Shown piece by piece: positions 1 to 6,881 of a DNA stretch of 10,952 nucleotides. The DNA comes from Cytidiella melzeri. Lineage: Eukaryota > Basidiomycota > Agaricomycetes > Polyporales > Irpicaceae. Below the pieces are notes generated by a model. That model had not been told where the DNA came from. It saw only the letters and a program-made list of their open reading frames with translations, and ran no database searches. Both the position numbers and the translations under genes were made by a program. Position 1 is the stretch's first letter, and every line of letters begins with the position of its first letter. Location of the stretch: positions 1-10,952 of the forward strand of contig JABYQR010000712.1 of NCBI GenBank assembly GCA_022592445.1. The letters are read 5' to 3'.

Positions 1-267
1 AGCAAGAGTTATAGGATAAGTTTCAGCATAGTACTCACATGTACAGCCTGGCATCACATCAACCCTGTCCCCTCCTTTCAAAGTACATACTTGCACTACC
101 ATCAGATGGCTGCCATGCCCTCCCACAGTGCTTACACCACCATCAGATTCTCCCCCTGAGACAACTAGCGTTAGCAAGGCCGGCAAGCGGCAAGTACAAT
201 TCGTGAAGATTGAATGAAATATTACTTTTGAGCCAGATTTGTCAGTAAACTTGGTGCTGGTAGCAGC
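1..267 (-). CDS. Exon-like partial coding region, unknown protein, runs off left edge
   Basis: Seen: the minus strand is open for exactly 89 codons from 267 down to 1, directly after a TAG at 270-268 that would also serve as a 3' splice acceptor (pyrimidine-rich TTGTTTAG). The translation is protein-like, with varied residues and alternating hydrophobic stretches such as LLTLVVSGG and HLMVVQVCTLKGGDRVDV, and several Cys (NCTC, GCTC). No ATG opens the frame, so if real it is an internal or last exon. Inference: the strand-loop pattern ending in GGDRVDV is loosely like a beta-sandwich (C1q/TNF-like) domain, but I cannot assign a family. An 89-codon open stretch by chance is unlikely but not negligible. 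It could also be a remnant of an unrecognised transposon. Confidence 0.3.
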
Positions 268-539
268 CTAAACAAGTAATTTTGTTGGGAATAGCTTCTT
301 CAATGAGTAATGTTTAGTAAGTTGGTGGTTTGTCTTCACTGGAGCACACAATCATTCATGAAAGAAGAGGGACTGTGCTGTATTGTTTAAAGTGCAACAA
401 GGGGTGTTGGTACAGAATTAAAACAAGTTTGTGGAGTGGAGCATGGAGATAAAGATCGTTTGAAATGTGTCTTCTTCTAAATGGTGTTGAACTATGTTAA
501 ATAATCTAGAGAAAACTTGGTAAACTGCAGGAGCAGTGA

Positions 540-791
540 TTATGGCATTGATAGCCAATTGAATAAATTATATAGCGTGAAATAGTTAATTGCACCTGTG
601 ACTTTGTTACCAAAAAGAACCCCAGTCAACAACTCTGTTCCTGGTAAGGATCTTGCCAAGCCATCTGGTCATGAATATTGGCTGTAGTACAGGCACTTAC
701 TGTTGGTGACACCTTTGATAGGCAACTTGATCTGGGATACAGTGACTGTACTACAATTGACAAGTTTGGTTGCATAAAAGGAGATACACAT
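540..791 (-). pseudogene. Minus-strand open frame interrupted by one TGA, unknown
   Basis: Seen: a frame starting with ATG at 791-789 runs 40 codons to a TGA at 671-669, then continues in the same frame for 42 more codons to a TAA at 542-540. Both halves look protein-like (for example STVTVSQIKLPIKG before the TGA and LLTGVLFGNKVTGAINYF after it). A strong splice-donor match, ACA|GTAAGT, lies at 700-695 on this strand, so the first half could instead be an exon ending there. It lies about 270 bp upstream of the exon-like frame at 1-267 on the same strand, so both may belong to one spliced or decayed gene. No family recognised; chance is a real alternative. Confidence 0.2.
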
Positions 792-946
792 TGATGAAGG
801 TAGTCACCAATGATAGCAAGAGGCTTGATCTATCTTGTCATTAATCTTGTGCTGTGTTCACTGCTGATTTTAGAAAATTACTTGCTTCAAGAATGAAGGG
901 CTTGAGGGTGTCTCATTAGATCAATTGCTAGAACATGTTCCATGTG

Positions 947-1345
947 TCCTGTTGATGTCTGCACTGCCTCACCCCCATTGGAGCTGCCACAGGCTGGGTT
1001 CTGATTGTAACTCCTGCTTATAGAGCAACTAGTGGTTGTGAAACTGTGGAAGAACCAAAGGCAGTGCTCTATGGTGATGCAACCACATCCTGTTGATGTC
1101 TGAACTGCTTCAGCCCCATTTAAACTGCCACAGTGGGTGTTCTGATTGTAACTACTGCTTATAGAGCAACTGGTGGCTGTGAAACTGTATGGAGGAATCA
1201 AAGGCAGTGCTTTATGCTGATGCAACCACATCCTGTTGATGTCTGAACTGCTTCAGCCCCATTTGAACTGCCACAGGGGGTGTTCTGATTGTGGCTCCTG
1301 CTTAGAAGGCAACTAACAGTTGTGAAACTTTGTGGAACAATCATA
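947..1345. repeat. Three tandem copies of a ~141 bp unit
   Basis: Seen: the words TCCTGTTGATGTCTG, CAGCCCCATTT, TGCCACAG, TTCTGATTGT and GCAACT.GTGG.TGTGAAACT recur in order, with units starting at 947, 1088 and 1231. The spacings are 141 and 143 bp. The third copy fades after about 1345. Copies differ by scattered substitutions. On the minus strand part of the array is open: 141 bp is 47 codons and the reading repeats a motif like SCSIS.SYNQN..CGS.NG.EAVQTSTG. The 2 bp length difference between copies breaks this phase, so it is more likely a noncoding minisatellite than a protein repeat. Confidence 0.85.
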
Positions 1346-2375
1346 TACAGTACTCACTACTAACACAGCCACAAAATTACATTGTCCAAGAATGTAGGGG
1401 GAGAGAGTTTGTAGTTAGCTCCCAAAGTACTGGTAATTCTTGCTCTGAGCCAATGCAATGTGTGGCCTGTCTTTTAATTGTATTCCTTGTTCAGAGAGCA
1501 AGCAATGTCTGTAGATTGCTGCACATGTACCTGACCAGAATTTGACTTCATTTGCCAGCAGGAGTGGAGTTTGAATCTGAGTCTGGATGACTTTTATCAG
1601 TAGACTGGCCATAACTTGCTCAATTTCACTTCAATTGACAGGGTGTTTGTACCAGGATGTTGCTGCAAGAAAGGGCTATCCAATGGTGTATTATATGTAC
1701 ATATTAGTACCCATATGCAGTGTAAAATTAAACACTGCATTTTGATTGCAAAAGTGATCTGATACAAAGCTATAAAGGGCTCATAACAAGGCCAGTGTGT
1801 TGCCATCAGCTTTATTCATTGTTTTGTCGTTGACACTATTGCTGTCTGTATTCTGCCATCAAATTCCCACGCTTTGGGGGACAAAAAGGTCACATCTGAA
1901 AAGGCATCAATGTGCTGGAGCACACTGGAACAATTCTTCTTCATTCTTCAGGAATTGTATCAACAGGGCTCAGTGTACACTGCTGTTTTCACCTTGCAGA
2001 ATTACTGTATGCTATTAGCTCAAACACACAATGTTATGAGCCAGTATAAAGTGTTAGCAATTTAACTCAGACATTATAACTGTTTACACTTAAAGGCAGA
2101 TTCACTGAAATGTTGTGCTCTCAGTCTTATCAGAGTATATATGCTGTTCTGGGCTGTACTACTAACCTGTACCAGGGTTAGGTGAAGGACCCAAAAGTGT
2201 CACGCAAGTCCTATGTCAAGGTTTTTCTCTCTTTCTGCACAGGTCCCTATTGGTCAGAACCACAAGCTTGGTAGAACAGACATGTTCAAATGATTCAAAC
2301 AGCTCAGACATTGGGGCACAACCCTCATGTAGAGATGAGGGTTTGATACAACAACTAGGGACACACAGTGGACAA
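1346..2375. other. AT-rich stretch with no recognised gene
   Basis: Both strands hold only short open frames without supporting motifs, promoter context or consistent coding character. A hydrophobic plus-strand stretch near 1797-1870 resembles a signal peptide but begins at GTG after an in-frame stop and has no ATG. No repeat or RNA gene was recognised. It is likely intergenic DNA or an old unrecognisable mobile element, ending where the chromovirus LTR begins at 2376. Confidence 0.5.
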
Positions 2376-2538
2376 TGTAACAGTAATGCTACACTCACCA
2401 AATAAGTTGGTTAACTTGAGGCGAATGTGGTAAGATAAAGAGTAAGAGTGGTGGTGAGCAAAATCCTTGTTTGTACTAAGTAGTCCTTGATTAACAGAGT
2501 GAATAAGACTGAGGGGATATGCCCTCAGGAGTGCCTCC

Positions 2539-2552
2539 TTATATACATAAAG
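2539..2552 (-). promoter_or_regulatory. TATA box of the chromovirus LTR
   Basis: The minus strand reads TTATGTATATAAGG here, inside the LTR, about 460 bp from its U3 end and 160 bp from its other end. This is the usual position for an LTR promoter. Transcription would start about 30 bp further, near 2510. Activity of this old copy is unknown. Confidence 0.55.
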
Positions 2553-2842
2553 GGGAGGACCCCAGGTACTACCCTAAGACCCTTAATACCTACATGACTG
2601 AGTGAAGTAATCTACCTGACTGAGCATGCCCAATCCCTAGTGGTGCCACTTCAATAATCAACCAATAGCAATTGTCCCCATGTCCTGACCACATGAGCCA
2701 GTCCCAAGGCTAGACTTTTCCAGAAGGTTGTAAGGATTATGACATCATCAACTAGAATGTTCTACACTATGACATTATAGTTCCAGCATGTTCCATAAGG
2801 TTTGAGAGAGTTCTATCATGTGATACACAGATAAGGAAAGAA

Positions 2843-2981
2843 GCGCATCAGCGCCTCAGAGACAGAGGGCGCATCAGCGCATCAATTGATAGGCACTGAG
2901 AATAAGTGCCGGAATGAGCACCTGATAAGTGCCAGATAAGCGCTTAAATATTGCCAATAATACCGTTGCCTGGTAAGGCAA
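2843..2981. repeat. Cluster of short palindromes and repeats in U3
   Basis: Seen: GCGCATCAGCGC occurs twice (2843-2854, 2869-2880). It is followed by the perfect palindrome ATCAATTGAT (2881-2890), an inverted repeat GGCACT/AGTGCC near 2892-2910, the palindrome TAAGCGCTTA (2937-2946), and a hairpin TTGCCT-GGTA-AGGCAA (2966-2981). AATAAGTGCC and GATAAGTGCC are near-copies. The cluster sits in the first 170 bp of U3, so it may bind regulators or form structure; the role is unknown. Confidence 0.7.
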
Positions 2982-3011
2982 GTCTTATAGAAACATCAAA
3001 AATCTGTGACA

Positions 3012-3024
3012 TTACCCCCCCCCC
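3012..3024 (-). other. Polypurine tract of the chromovirus
   Basis: The minus strand has ten consecutive G followed by TAA and then the LTR start TGTCAC. In LTR retrotransposons the polypurine tract primes plus-strand DNA synthesis directly upstream of the 3' LTR, and the position fits exactly. Its orientation fixes the element on the minus strand. Confidence 0.75.
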
Positions 3025-3249
3025 TTCTTGCTTTGAACTCCGTGCAAAGAGTTTTTGAACAAACACCTTGGTCATTGAGTCTACTTTTCACCGTTGTCAA
3101 GAGGGTGCCTAAGCAGTTCCAAGTGACTCTAGCAGCTTCTACCGATGTTCCTGACAGAGTTATCACCTCATTACTGATGGTAGTTTAGTCTGTACCCTCC
3201 TCGGTTGTGTCATTGGATCATGGATGATCTTCAGTTTGTTGTTCATAAC

Positions 3250-3462
3250 TTATACACAGTAGATTGTAGCTGAGTAAATAGATTGGGGATGATTGTTGTA
3301 GAATCTCTTGATTGCTTCTTGAGCATGTGTGACATTCTTCACAGGTTCCCACGTGTCATTGTTTGGTCTGTAGCCTTTCCAGCGTATGTGATACCAAAGC
3401 TTTTGGGCACAACCTGTCTGTCACAACTTTGGCTTCTCCATTGATGATGTCTGGCGGAGGCA
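3250..3462 (-). pseudogene. Integrase C-terminal chromodomain remnant
   Basis: Seen: on the minus strand, codons at 3460-3431 read PPPDIINGEA, the linker that commonly precedes the chromodomain in chromovirus integrases. After a one-base frame change near the CCCAAAAG at 3411-3402 the frame reads QKLWYHIRWKGY...TWEPVKNV...AQEAIKRFYNNHP and ends at TAA 3252-3250. The WKGY and TWEP motifs and the helix after them are diagnostic for the chromodomain fold. In active elements this domain directs integration to particular chromatin. Here it is joined to the integrase core by a deletion, so it cannot be a working product. It lies about 225 bp upstream of the polypurine tract, the normal place for the end of pol. 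Confidence 0.85.
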
Positions 3463-3469
3463 TCTCCAG

Positions 3470-3722
3470 CATTGTTGTATGCAAACTCAGCTGAGCTGAG
3501 CAGTCTAGCCCAGTCGTCATGTAGTTGATCGACGTAACAACGCAGATACTGTTCGAGCGTTTGATTAACTTGTTTAGTTTGACCATCAGTTTGTGAACAA
3601 TATGCGGTAGTCATCGTAGATTTTATCCCTAGCATTTTACACCATTCCTGGAATAAATCTGCTGCAAATTGTGGACCTCGGTCAGAAATGATTTGCAAAG
3701 GTAACCCGTGAAGGGTCCAGAC
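3470..3722 (-). pseudogene. Ty3/gypsy integrase core, C-terminal half
   Basis: Seen: the minus strand reads VWTLHGLPLQIISDRGPQF, then LGIKSTMTTAY, TDGQTKQVNQTLEQYLR and DDWARLLSSAEFAYNNA, which matches the second half of gypsy integrase catalytic cores. The second catalytic Asp (in SDRG) is present. The catalytic Glu, normally in TDGQTERVNQ and 36 positions after that Asp, is Lys (AAA). The usual HPQ before TDGQ is CSQ. No ATG opens the frame; the first part of the core, with the zinc-binding HHCC region and first Asp, is missing. The segment is flanked by deletion joints to RNase H upstream and to the chromodomain downstream. Confidence 0.9.
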
Positions 3723-4005
3723 TCTCTTATAGAGTAGAGATCACCGTAATCCAATGTCCCTCCAGGTGTTAACAATATTCTTCCAGGGCGCAGATAATAG
3801 CCAACAACTCTCTATCACAAATCTCATAGTTACATTCATGGACATTGAGTGATTTTGAGTAGAAGGCTACTGGATGCCACAGCTTGTCAGCTGGGCCAGA
3901 CTTTGGATGGCCTATTCCTGAAGCATCTTTCCACATCCAGGGTCAATCCTTCTTTGTAAGAATGGTGAGCAGTTTTACATCTTCAGCAAAGTCCTTATTG
4001 AAACA
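3723..4005 (-). pseudogene. Ty3/gypsy RT tail and RNase H remnant
   Basis: Seen: reading the minus strand from 4002, FNKDFAEDVKLLTILTKKD resembles the RT thumb/connection (family pattern RFIKDFS...PLT.LTKKD). After a TGA at 3945-3943 the same frame gives PWMWKDASG, then [24 protein letters not shown] and CALEEY, the RNase H start (family pattern WHPVAF.SKSL...NYEI.DKELLAI..ALEEW). A TAA at 3771-3769 interrupts it, followed by HLEGH. A second in-frame TAA is at 3729-3727, where integrase sequence begins in another frame. The rest of RNase H is missing, as is all RT upstream of about 4005. This is a clear pseudogene of the same element as the integrase and LTR. Confidence 0.8.
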
Positions 4006-4406
4006 CTCATGAGGGACCGAGACATACCCTGAGACGAACAATAACCCTAAAGACAACACAACCACCCACAAAGTGGCAAAGAAGTGAAAGGTTTTTAGAG
4101 CGCAAATGTGTTTGTAGTAAATGCAAGGTGGCTTAAGAGTCCTAGCTAAACCTAGTGCAACTCGGGACGACAAGAAAACAAAGTAAAGTTTGTAAACTCA
4201 AAGTTGCTACTGGGGTTCTAACCCGACGAGGAAAAGAGTTGCAATGAAACTCGTGATGGAACCGAGGAGTTGGTGTGCAGGTGGGATTGACGCAAAACAC
4301 ATGTAATCTAGATATTGGAACTAAGACACGGATTGAATGGAAACGCAAAACAACACTATCGCAGTGAAGGAGAAGGGCTTTAATAAACTCGATGCAATGA
4401 AAGAGA

Positions 4407-4457
4407 ACACAGTAAGCTCGACACAGTGAAGTAGAAACACAGTCTCAGTAACACAGT
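4407..4457. repeat. Four phased ACACAGT words
   Basis: ACACAGT begins at 4407, 4421, 4437 and 4451, spaced 14, 16 and 14 bp, in an A-rich context. Related words (GCAATGAAA, AACTCG) recur nearby. This looks like a short degenerate direct repeat; no function is assigned. Confidence 0.5.
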
Positions 4458-4973
4458 AAAAAAATGAAACTAGAAGGTTGTAAGGTGCTACTTGTCCAAA
4501 ACAAAACACTTTAGGTAAGGTGATAAGACAAACCGTTAATATCCATGCGAGCCCAATGGTAACCCGGATGATCAATACACAAGAAGACGTGCACTTTTAT
4601 GCTGGGGATGAAAGGAAGAGTCAATGTCGATGTGTTACAGTGGCAATGACAGCAGCGGGACTTAGTCAGAGTCAGAGGAGGGATTGCGGGGTTGGTAGTG
4701 GAAGACAACTCCACTGGATTGGCAATGGGTGTTGCATGCAAATGCGTGTCCAACAACAACATTGGGGATGCTGGTGAGATTAAACTGAATGTGTTTGCAC
4801 TCGTGGTGCTCTTTCTTGAATGTAAGAGAGAGCCAGCAGTTGGGATGTGGGGCAACGGGACAATTGCAGTTGAGGAAAGGACCGGTTTGCAGTGGAGGAG
4901 GATAGTTGCTTTGCATATTGCAGTAGGAGCAGTTTTCAAGCGATTCCGCTACAGAGGCAACAGAACTTGCTGA

Positions 4974-5156
4974 CTAGGGTGATTTGGTTGGCAATCTCTC
5001 AGAAGAGACAGAAGGCTCTACAGGGAGCTCGGGTGGAGGCATTGGTGCTGGTGGAATAAGATAGCAATAGGGACAACAACCATCCGGTAAGTGAGGAACA
5101 GTGTGGCAGTAGCAACAAACTTGGGGAATGAAATGAGTCACAGCCTCAGCAGACAT
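4974..5156 (-). CDS. Small Cys-rich ORF with zinc-ribbon-like pattern
   Basis: Seen: a 60-codon frame opens at ATG 5156-5154, the first ATG after a TATA box 120 bp upstream on the same strand. Residues 14-32 are VCCYCHTVPHLPDGCCPYC, two CxxC pairs about ten residues apart, as in small zinc ribbons. The rest is Pro-rich (PPAPMPPPELPVEP) and the frame ends at TAG. It could be a short gene, the first exon of a spliced gene, or chance. No homologue is recalled. The promoter spacing and paired cysteines are the only support. Confidence 0.25.
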   Translation of the reverse strand: MSAEAVTHFIPQVCCYCHTVPHLPDGCCPYCYLIPPAPMPPPELPVEPSVSSERLPTKSP

Positions 5157-5275
5157 AAACGTAGGAAAAATTGCAGTGATAGGAATGCAGCTGCAGGTAG
5201 CTTAACACAGTCACAAAAGAAAAGGGGAAACTCTGAAGGGGTGCTATTTTCTGAGAAAATATGACAAATGGACGG

Positions 5276-5283
5276 TTTATATA
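5276..5283 (-). promoter_or_regulatory. Candidate TATA box on minus strand
   Basis: The minus strand reads GCTATATAAACC, a near-perfect TATA box. A start site would fall near 5250, and the transcript's first ATG would be at 5156. It may drive the small Cys-rich frame or be chance in AT-rich DNA. Confidence 0.35.
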
Positions 5284-5290
5284 GCTATGT

Positions 5291-5990
5291 TACCTCTGCT
5301 ATCTTTAGCCTTCTCCGACTAGGTCCAGCAAGAGAACAACTGCCAGAATTCTAGACATCTCGGCTCAGCAAAGGCAAATGTGAGCGGCGGGAAACAGCCT
5401 GCATATGGCAAGAGTACGGAATGCGACACCTAAAAGTGGACGAGTTTCAGGTTGCTGTTGTTACGAACAGTTTTCACACCCTATTATGTTTCTTCACTCC
5501 TTTGATTATCTTGATAACTAGTTATCTTCTTTACACTTGCCTTGACAATCCAACTCGTCCTTCCTCCATCATTCCCTGATCCACATTGCCTCCGTTCAAC
5601 ACGGACTATTATGTCATTGGTTGCCTCCTTGTGTTCATTCAAATCTCGGACCTAACTCCGATTGGTTACCATTGCCTTGGTTCAACCCTCGGCCTTTCCA
5701 TACCTCTGTTACCACTCCATTGGGTCCAACCCCATCTATCTAACCTAACCTAACCTAACCTATCTTCCGCTTTTCGCGCTGGTACCCCAGGTCCTGCACC
5801 TTCTGCTGCACCTTCTGATCACGTTCCTACTACCTCTGCTGTCGTCGACCATCCCACTGCCCGCATCACGGCATCACAACGAGTCTCAGCACCCCCCTCT
5901 GATCGTTGTTGCACTCCATTCGACACACTCCGTGACAACTTCGCCCGTCGTCATCCCACTAAACCATCGCCAGACGATAGTGACGATCCT
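5291..5990 (+). other. Pyrimidine-rich leader / 5' region of the copia element
   Basis: The stretch from about 5460 is rich in C and T on the plus strand and leads into the copia Gag start. The last ATG before Gag is at 5609, so about 380 bp upstream of 5991 are free of ATG, consistent with a scanned leader. The Gag frame is open from 5754 but has no Met before 5991. A 5' LTR must lie here if the element was complete, but I cannot place its ends: no second copy is in the window for comparison. A CTGTT...AACAG inverted repeat occurs near 5455-5470. Confidence 0.4.
5740..5762. repeat. CTAAC pentamer microsatellite
   Basis: Four perfect CTAAC units plus a partial fifth occur directly before the open Gag frame. 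CTAAC also matches the fungal splice branch-point consensus, and a pyrimidine-rich stretch ending in CCCCAG|GT follows about 30 bp later. A 3' splice site is therefore possible but has no supported donor partner. Confidence 0.75.
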
Positions 5991-6881
5991 ATGGACGACA
6001 ACGAGGCGCACGAAAGGCAAAGGGGCAAACTGCCCAGAGCCCATCGTGCACCGTCCCCCTCGCCATCTGGCCCTAATGACTCCACACGAGCGGTGTCATC
6101 CCTCCTTTCTGTGCCTCCAAAGCACAATGTGGAGTATACCATGTCGCTTAGCGACGTCCACAAAGCCTTCGCAGACGTTGGCAAACTCACAGGTCCTGAT
6201 ACCTGGCTGATGTGGAAGTTTCACGTCGATACTGCGATGTCGACCATTGTTGACTTCTACAACTACAGGGGTGGTCTGACTATCCCTCAAGAGGTCCAAT
6301 GGGCCGTCTTCAACATCCTGGCTGGACAAATCGCGGACTCTGTGATGGCCAACTATCTCAACGAGACCGCACCCCACAGACTCATGGAGAAACTCTCCAA
6401 ACGTTTCGAGCCAACTTCTACTATGTCGGACACAGACAAAATTTTCCAACTCTTCTCCCTCCGCCGTCCTGTCCACAAAATGGACAAACTACTCGACGAC
6501 GCGCGCAATCTTTACTCAAAGATTCTTTCCAAGGGGATTGAATTCCCTCAACACATTTTCTACTCCGCCCTTGTCGGCATCATTCCCCCTGCCTATGCGC
6601 ATACTTGCGCTAGCTACGAGGCTGGCGTGCGTTCTTGTATTCCTGCGGGCAAGAAGTACGGCTACAACCCCATCTCTCTGAGTGTTGAGCTTCGCCGCGA
6701 CTTCCATAGTTGGCGACTTGCTCACCCACTTGACCGCTCTCGGTCCAAGGGTTCGTCAACCCTCGTCCCTCGCAATAGGACTGCTGGTGGTTCATCTGCC
6801 GCGTCGCCAGCAGTCAACAAACGTCGAATGTCCAGCAAAAGCCACTTCCTCCGCTTGTGCAGCTGCTGTTCCTTACTCTAA
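5991..6881 (+). CDS. gag: Ty1/copia Gag (capsid) polyprotein part
   Basis: Forms the cytoplasmic virus-like particle that packages element RNA. Start: ATG 5991 is the first ATG after a 380 bp ATG-free leader, though the frame is open upstream from 5754. The first ~45 residues are charged and Pro/Ser-rich. Residues ~45-205 carry the capsid-like region: LTGPDTWLMWKFHVDTAM, WAVFNILAGQIADSVM, LMEKLSKRFEPTS, KIFQLFSLRRPVHKMDKLL and LYSKILSKGIEFPQHIFYSAL..IPPAY, matching copia Gag (UBN2/retrotran_gag type). A basic Ser-rich tail follows. This frame ends at TAA 6879-6881 before the zinc knuckle, which lies in the +1 frame; the switch probably sits near 6825-6840, where Gag-like composition moves from one frame to the other. 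Either a one-base indel or a +1 ribosomal shift could explain this. Confidence 0.85.
   Translation: MDDNEAHERQRGKLPRAHRAPSPSPSGPNDSTRAVSSLLSVPPKHNVEYTMSLSDVHKAFADVGKLTGPDTWLMWKFHVDTAMSTIVDFYNYRGGLTIPQEVQWAVFNILAGQIADSVMANYLNETAPHRLMEKLSKRFEPTSTMSDTDKIFQLFSLRRPVHKMDKLLDDARNLYSKILSKGIEFPQHIFYSALVGIIPPAYAHTCASYEAGVRSCIPAGKKYGYNPISLSVELRRDFHSWRLAHPLDRSRSKGSSTLVPRNRTAGGSSAASPAVNKRRMSSKSHFLRLCSCCSLL

Larger units (their letters stand above)
2376..3011 (-). mobile_element. 3' LTR of Ty3/gypsy chromovirus (minus orientation)
   Basis: Seen: on the minus strand the segment begins TGTCACAG (3011-3004) and ends CTGTTACA (2383-2376). These ends form an inverted repeat with one mismatch in 8 and give the TG...CA termini of an LTR. 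A run of ten G plus TAA abuts the 5' end, as a polypurine tract does at a 3' LTR. A chromodomain-coding remnant lies just upstream on the same strand. Inside are a TATA box and, near the U3 edge, a cluster of palindromes. Length 636 bp is normal for fungal gypsy LTRs. The flank next to 2376 is GACAA (2371-2375); the matching target duplication is not visible because the 5' end of the element is lost. Confidence 0.85.
4006..5290. other. Region without recognised gene between two retroelements
   Basis: Upstream of 4005 on the minus strand the gypsy homology stops abruptly and nothing like the rest of RT, protease or gag follows. Open frames here on both strands are short and overlapping; the longest minus-strand one (4939-4511) begins at TTG after a TAG and is rich in Ser, Thr, Pro and Leu without a motif. 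Short A-rich repeats with four ACACAGT words lie at 4407-4457. A TATA box and small Cys-rich frame are listed separately. The origin is unknown: host intergenic DNA or leader of another element. Confidence 0.4.

Noticed and set aside
1797..2018. Plus-strand ORF with a signal-peptide-like hydrophobic start
   Set aside because: It begins at GTG, has an in-frame TAA just upstream and no ATG, and no motif follows the hydrophobic stretch.
4205..4240. T-loop-like GGGGTTCTAACCC suggesting a tRNA
   Set aside because: No matching acceptor, D-arm or anticodon arm could be folded around it.
4511..4939. 142-codon minus-strand ORF
   Set aside because: It opens at TTG after a TAG, has low-complexity Ser/Thr/Pro/Leu content and competing open frames on both strands; no coding support.
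5087..5790. Donor GTAAGT at 5087 paired with acceptor near 5789 as a copia leader intron
   Set aside because: About 700 bp is too long for a typical fungal intron and the donor lies outside any supported transcript.
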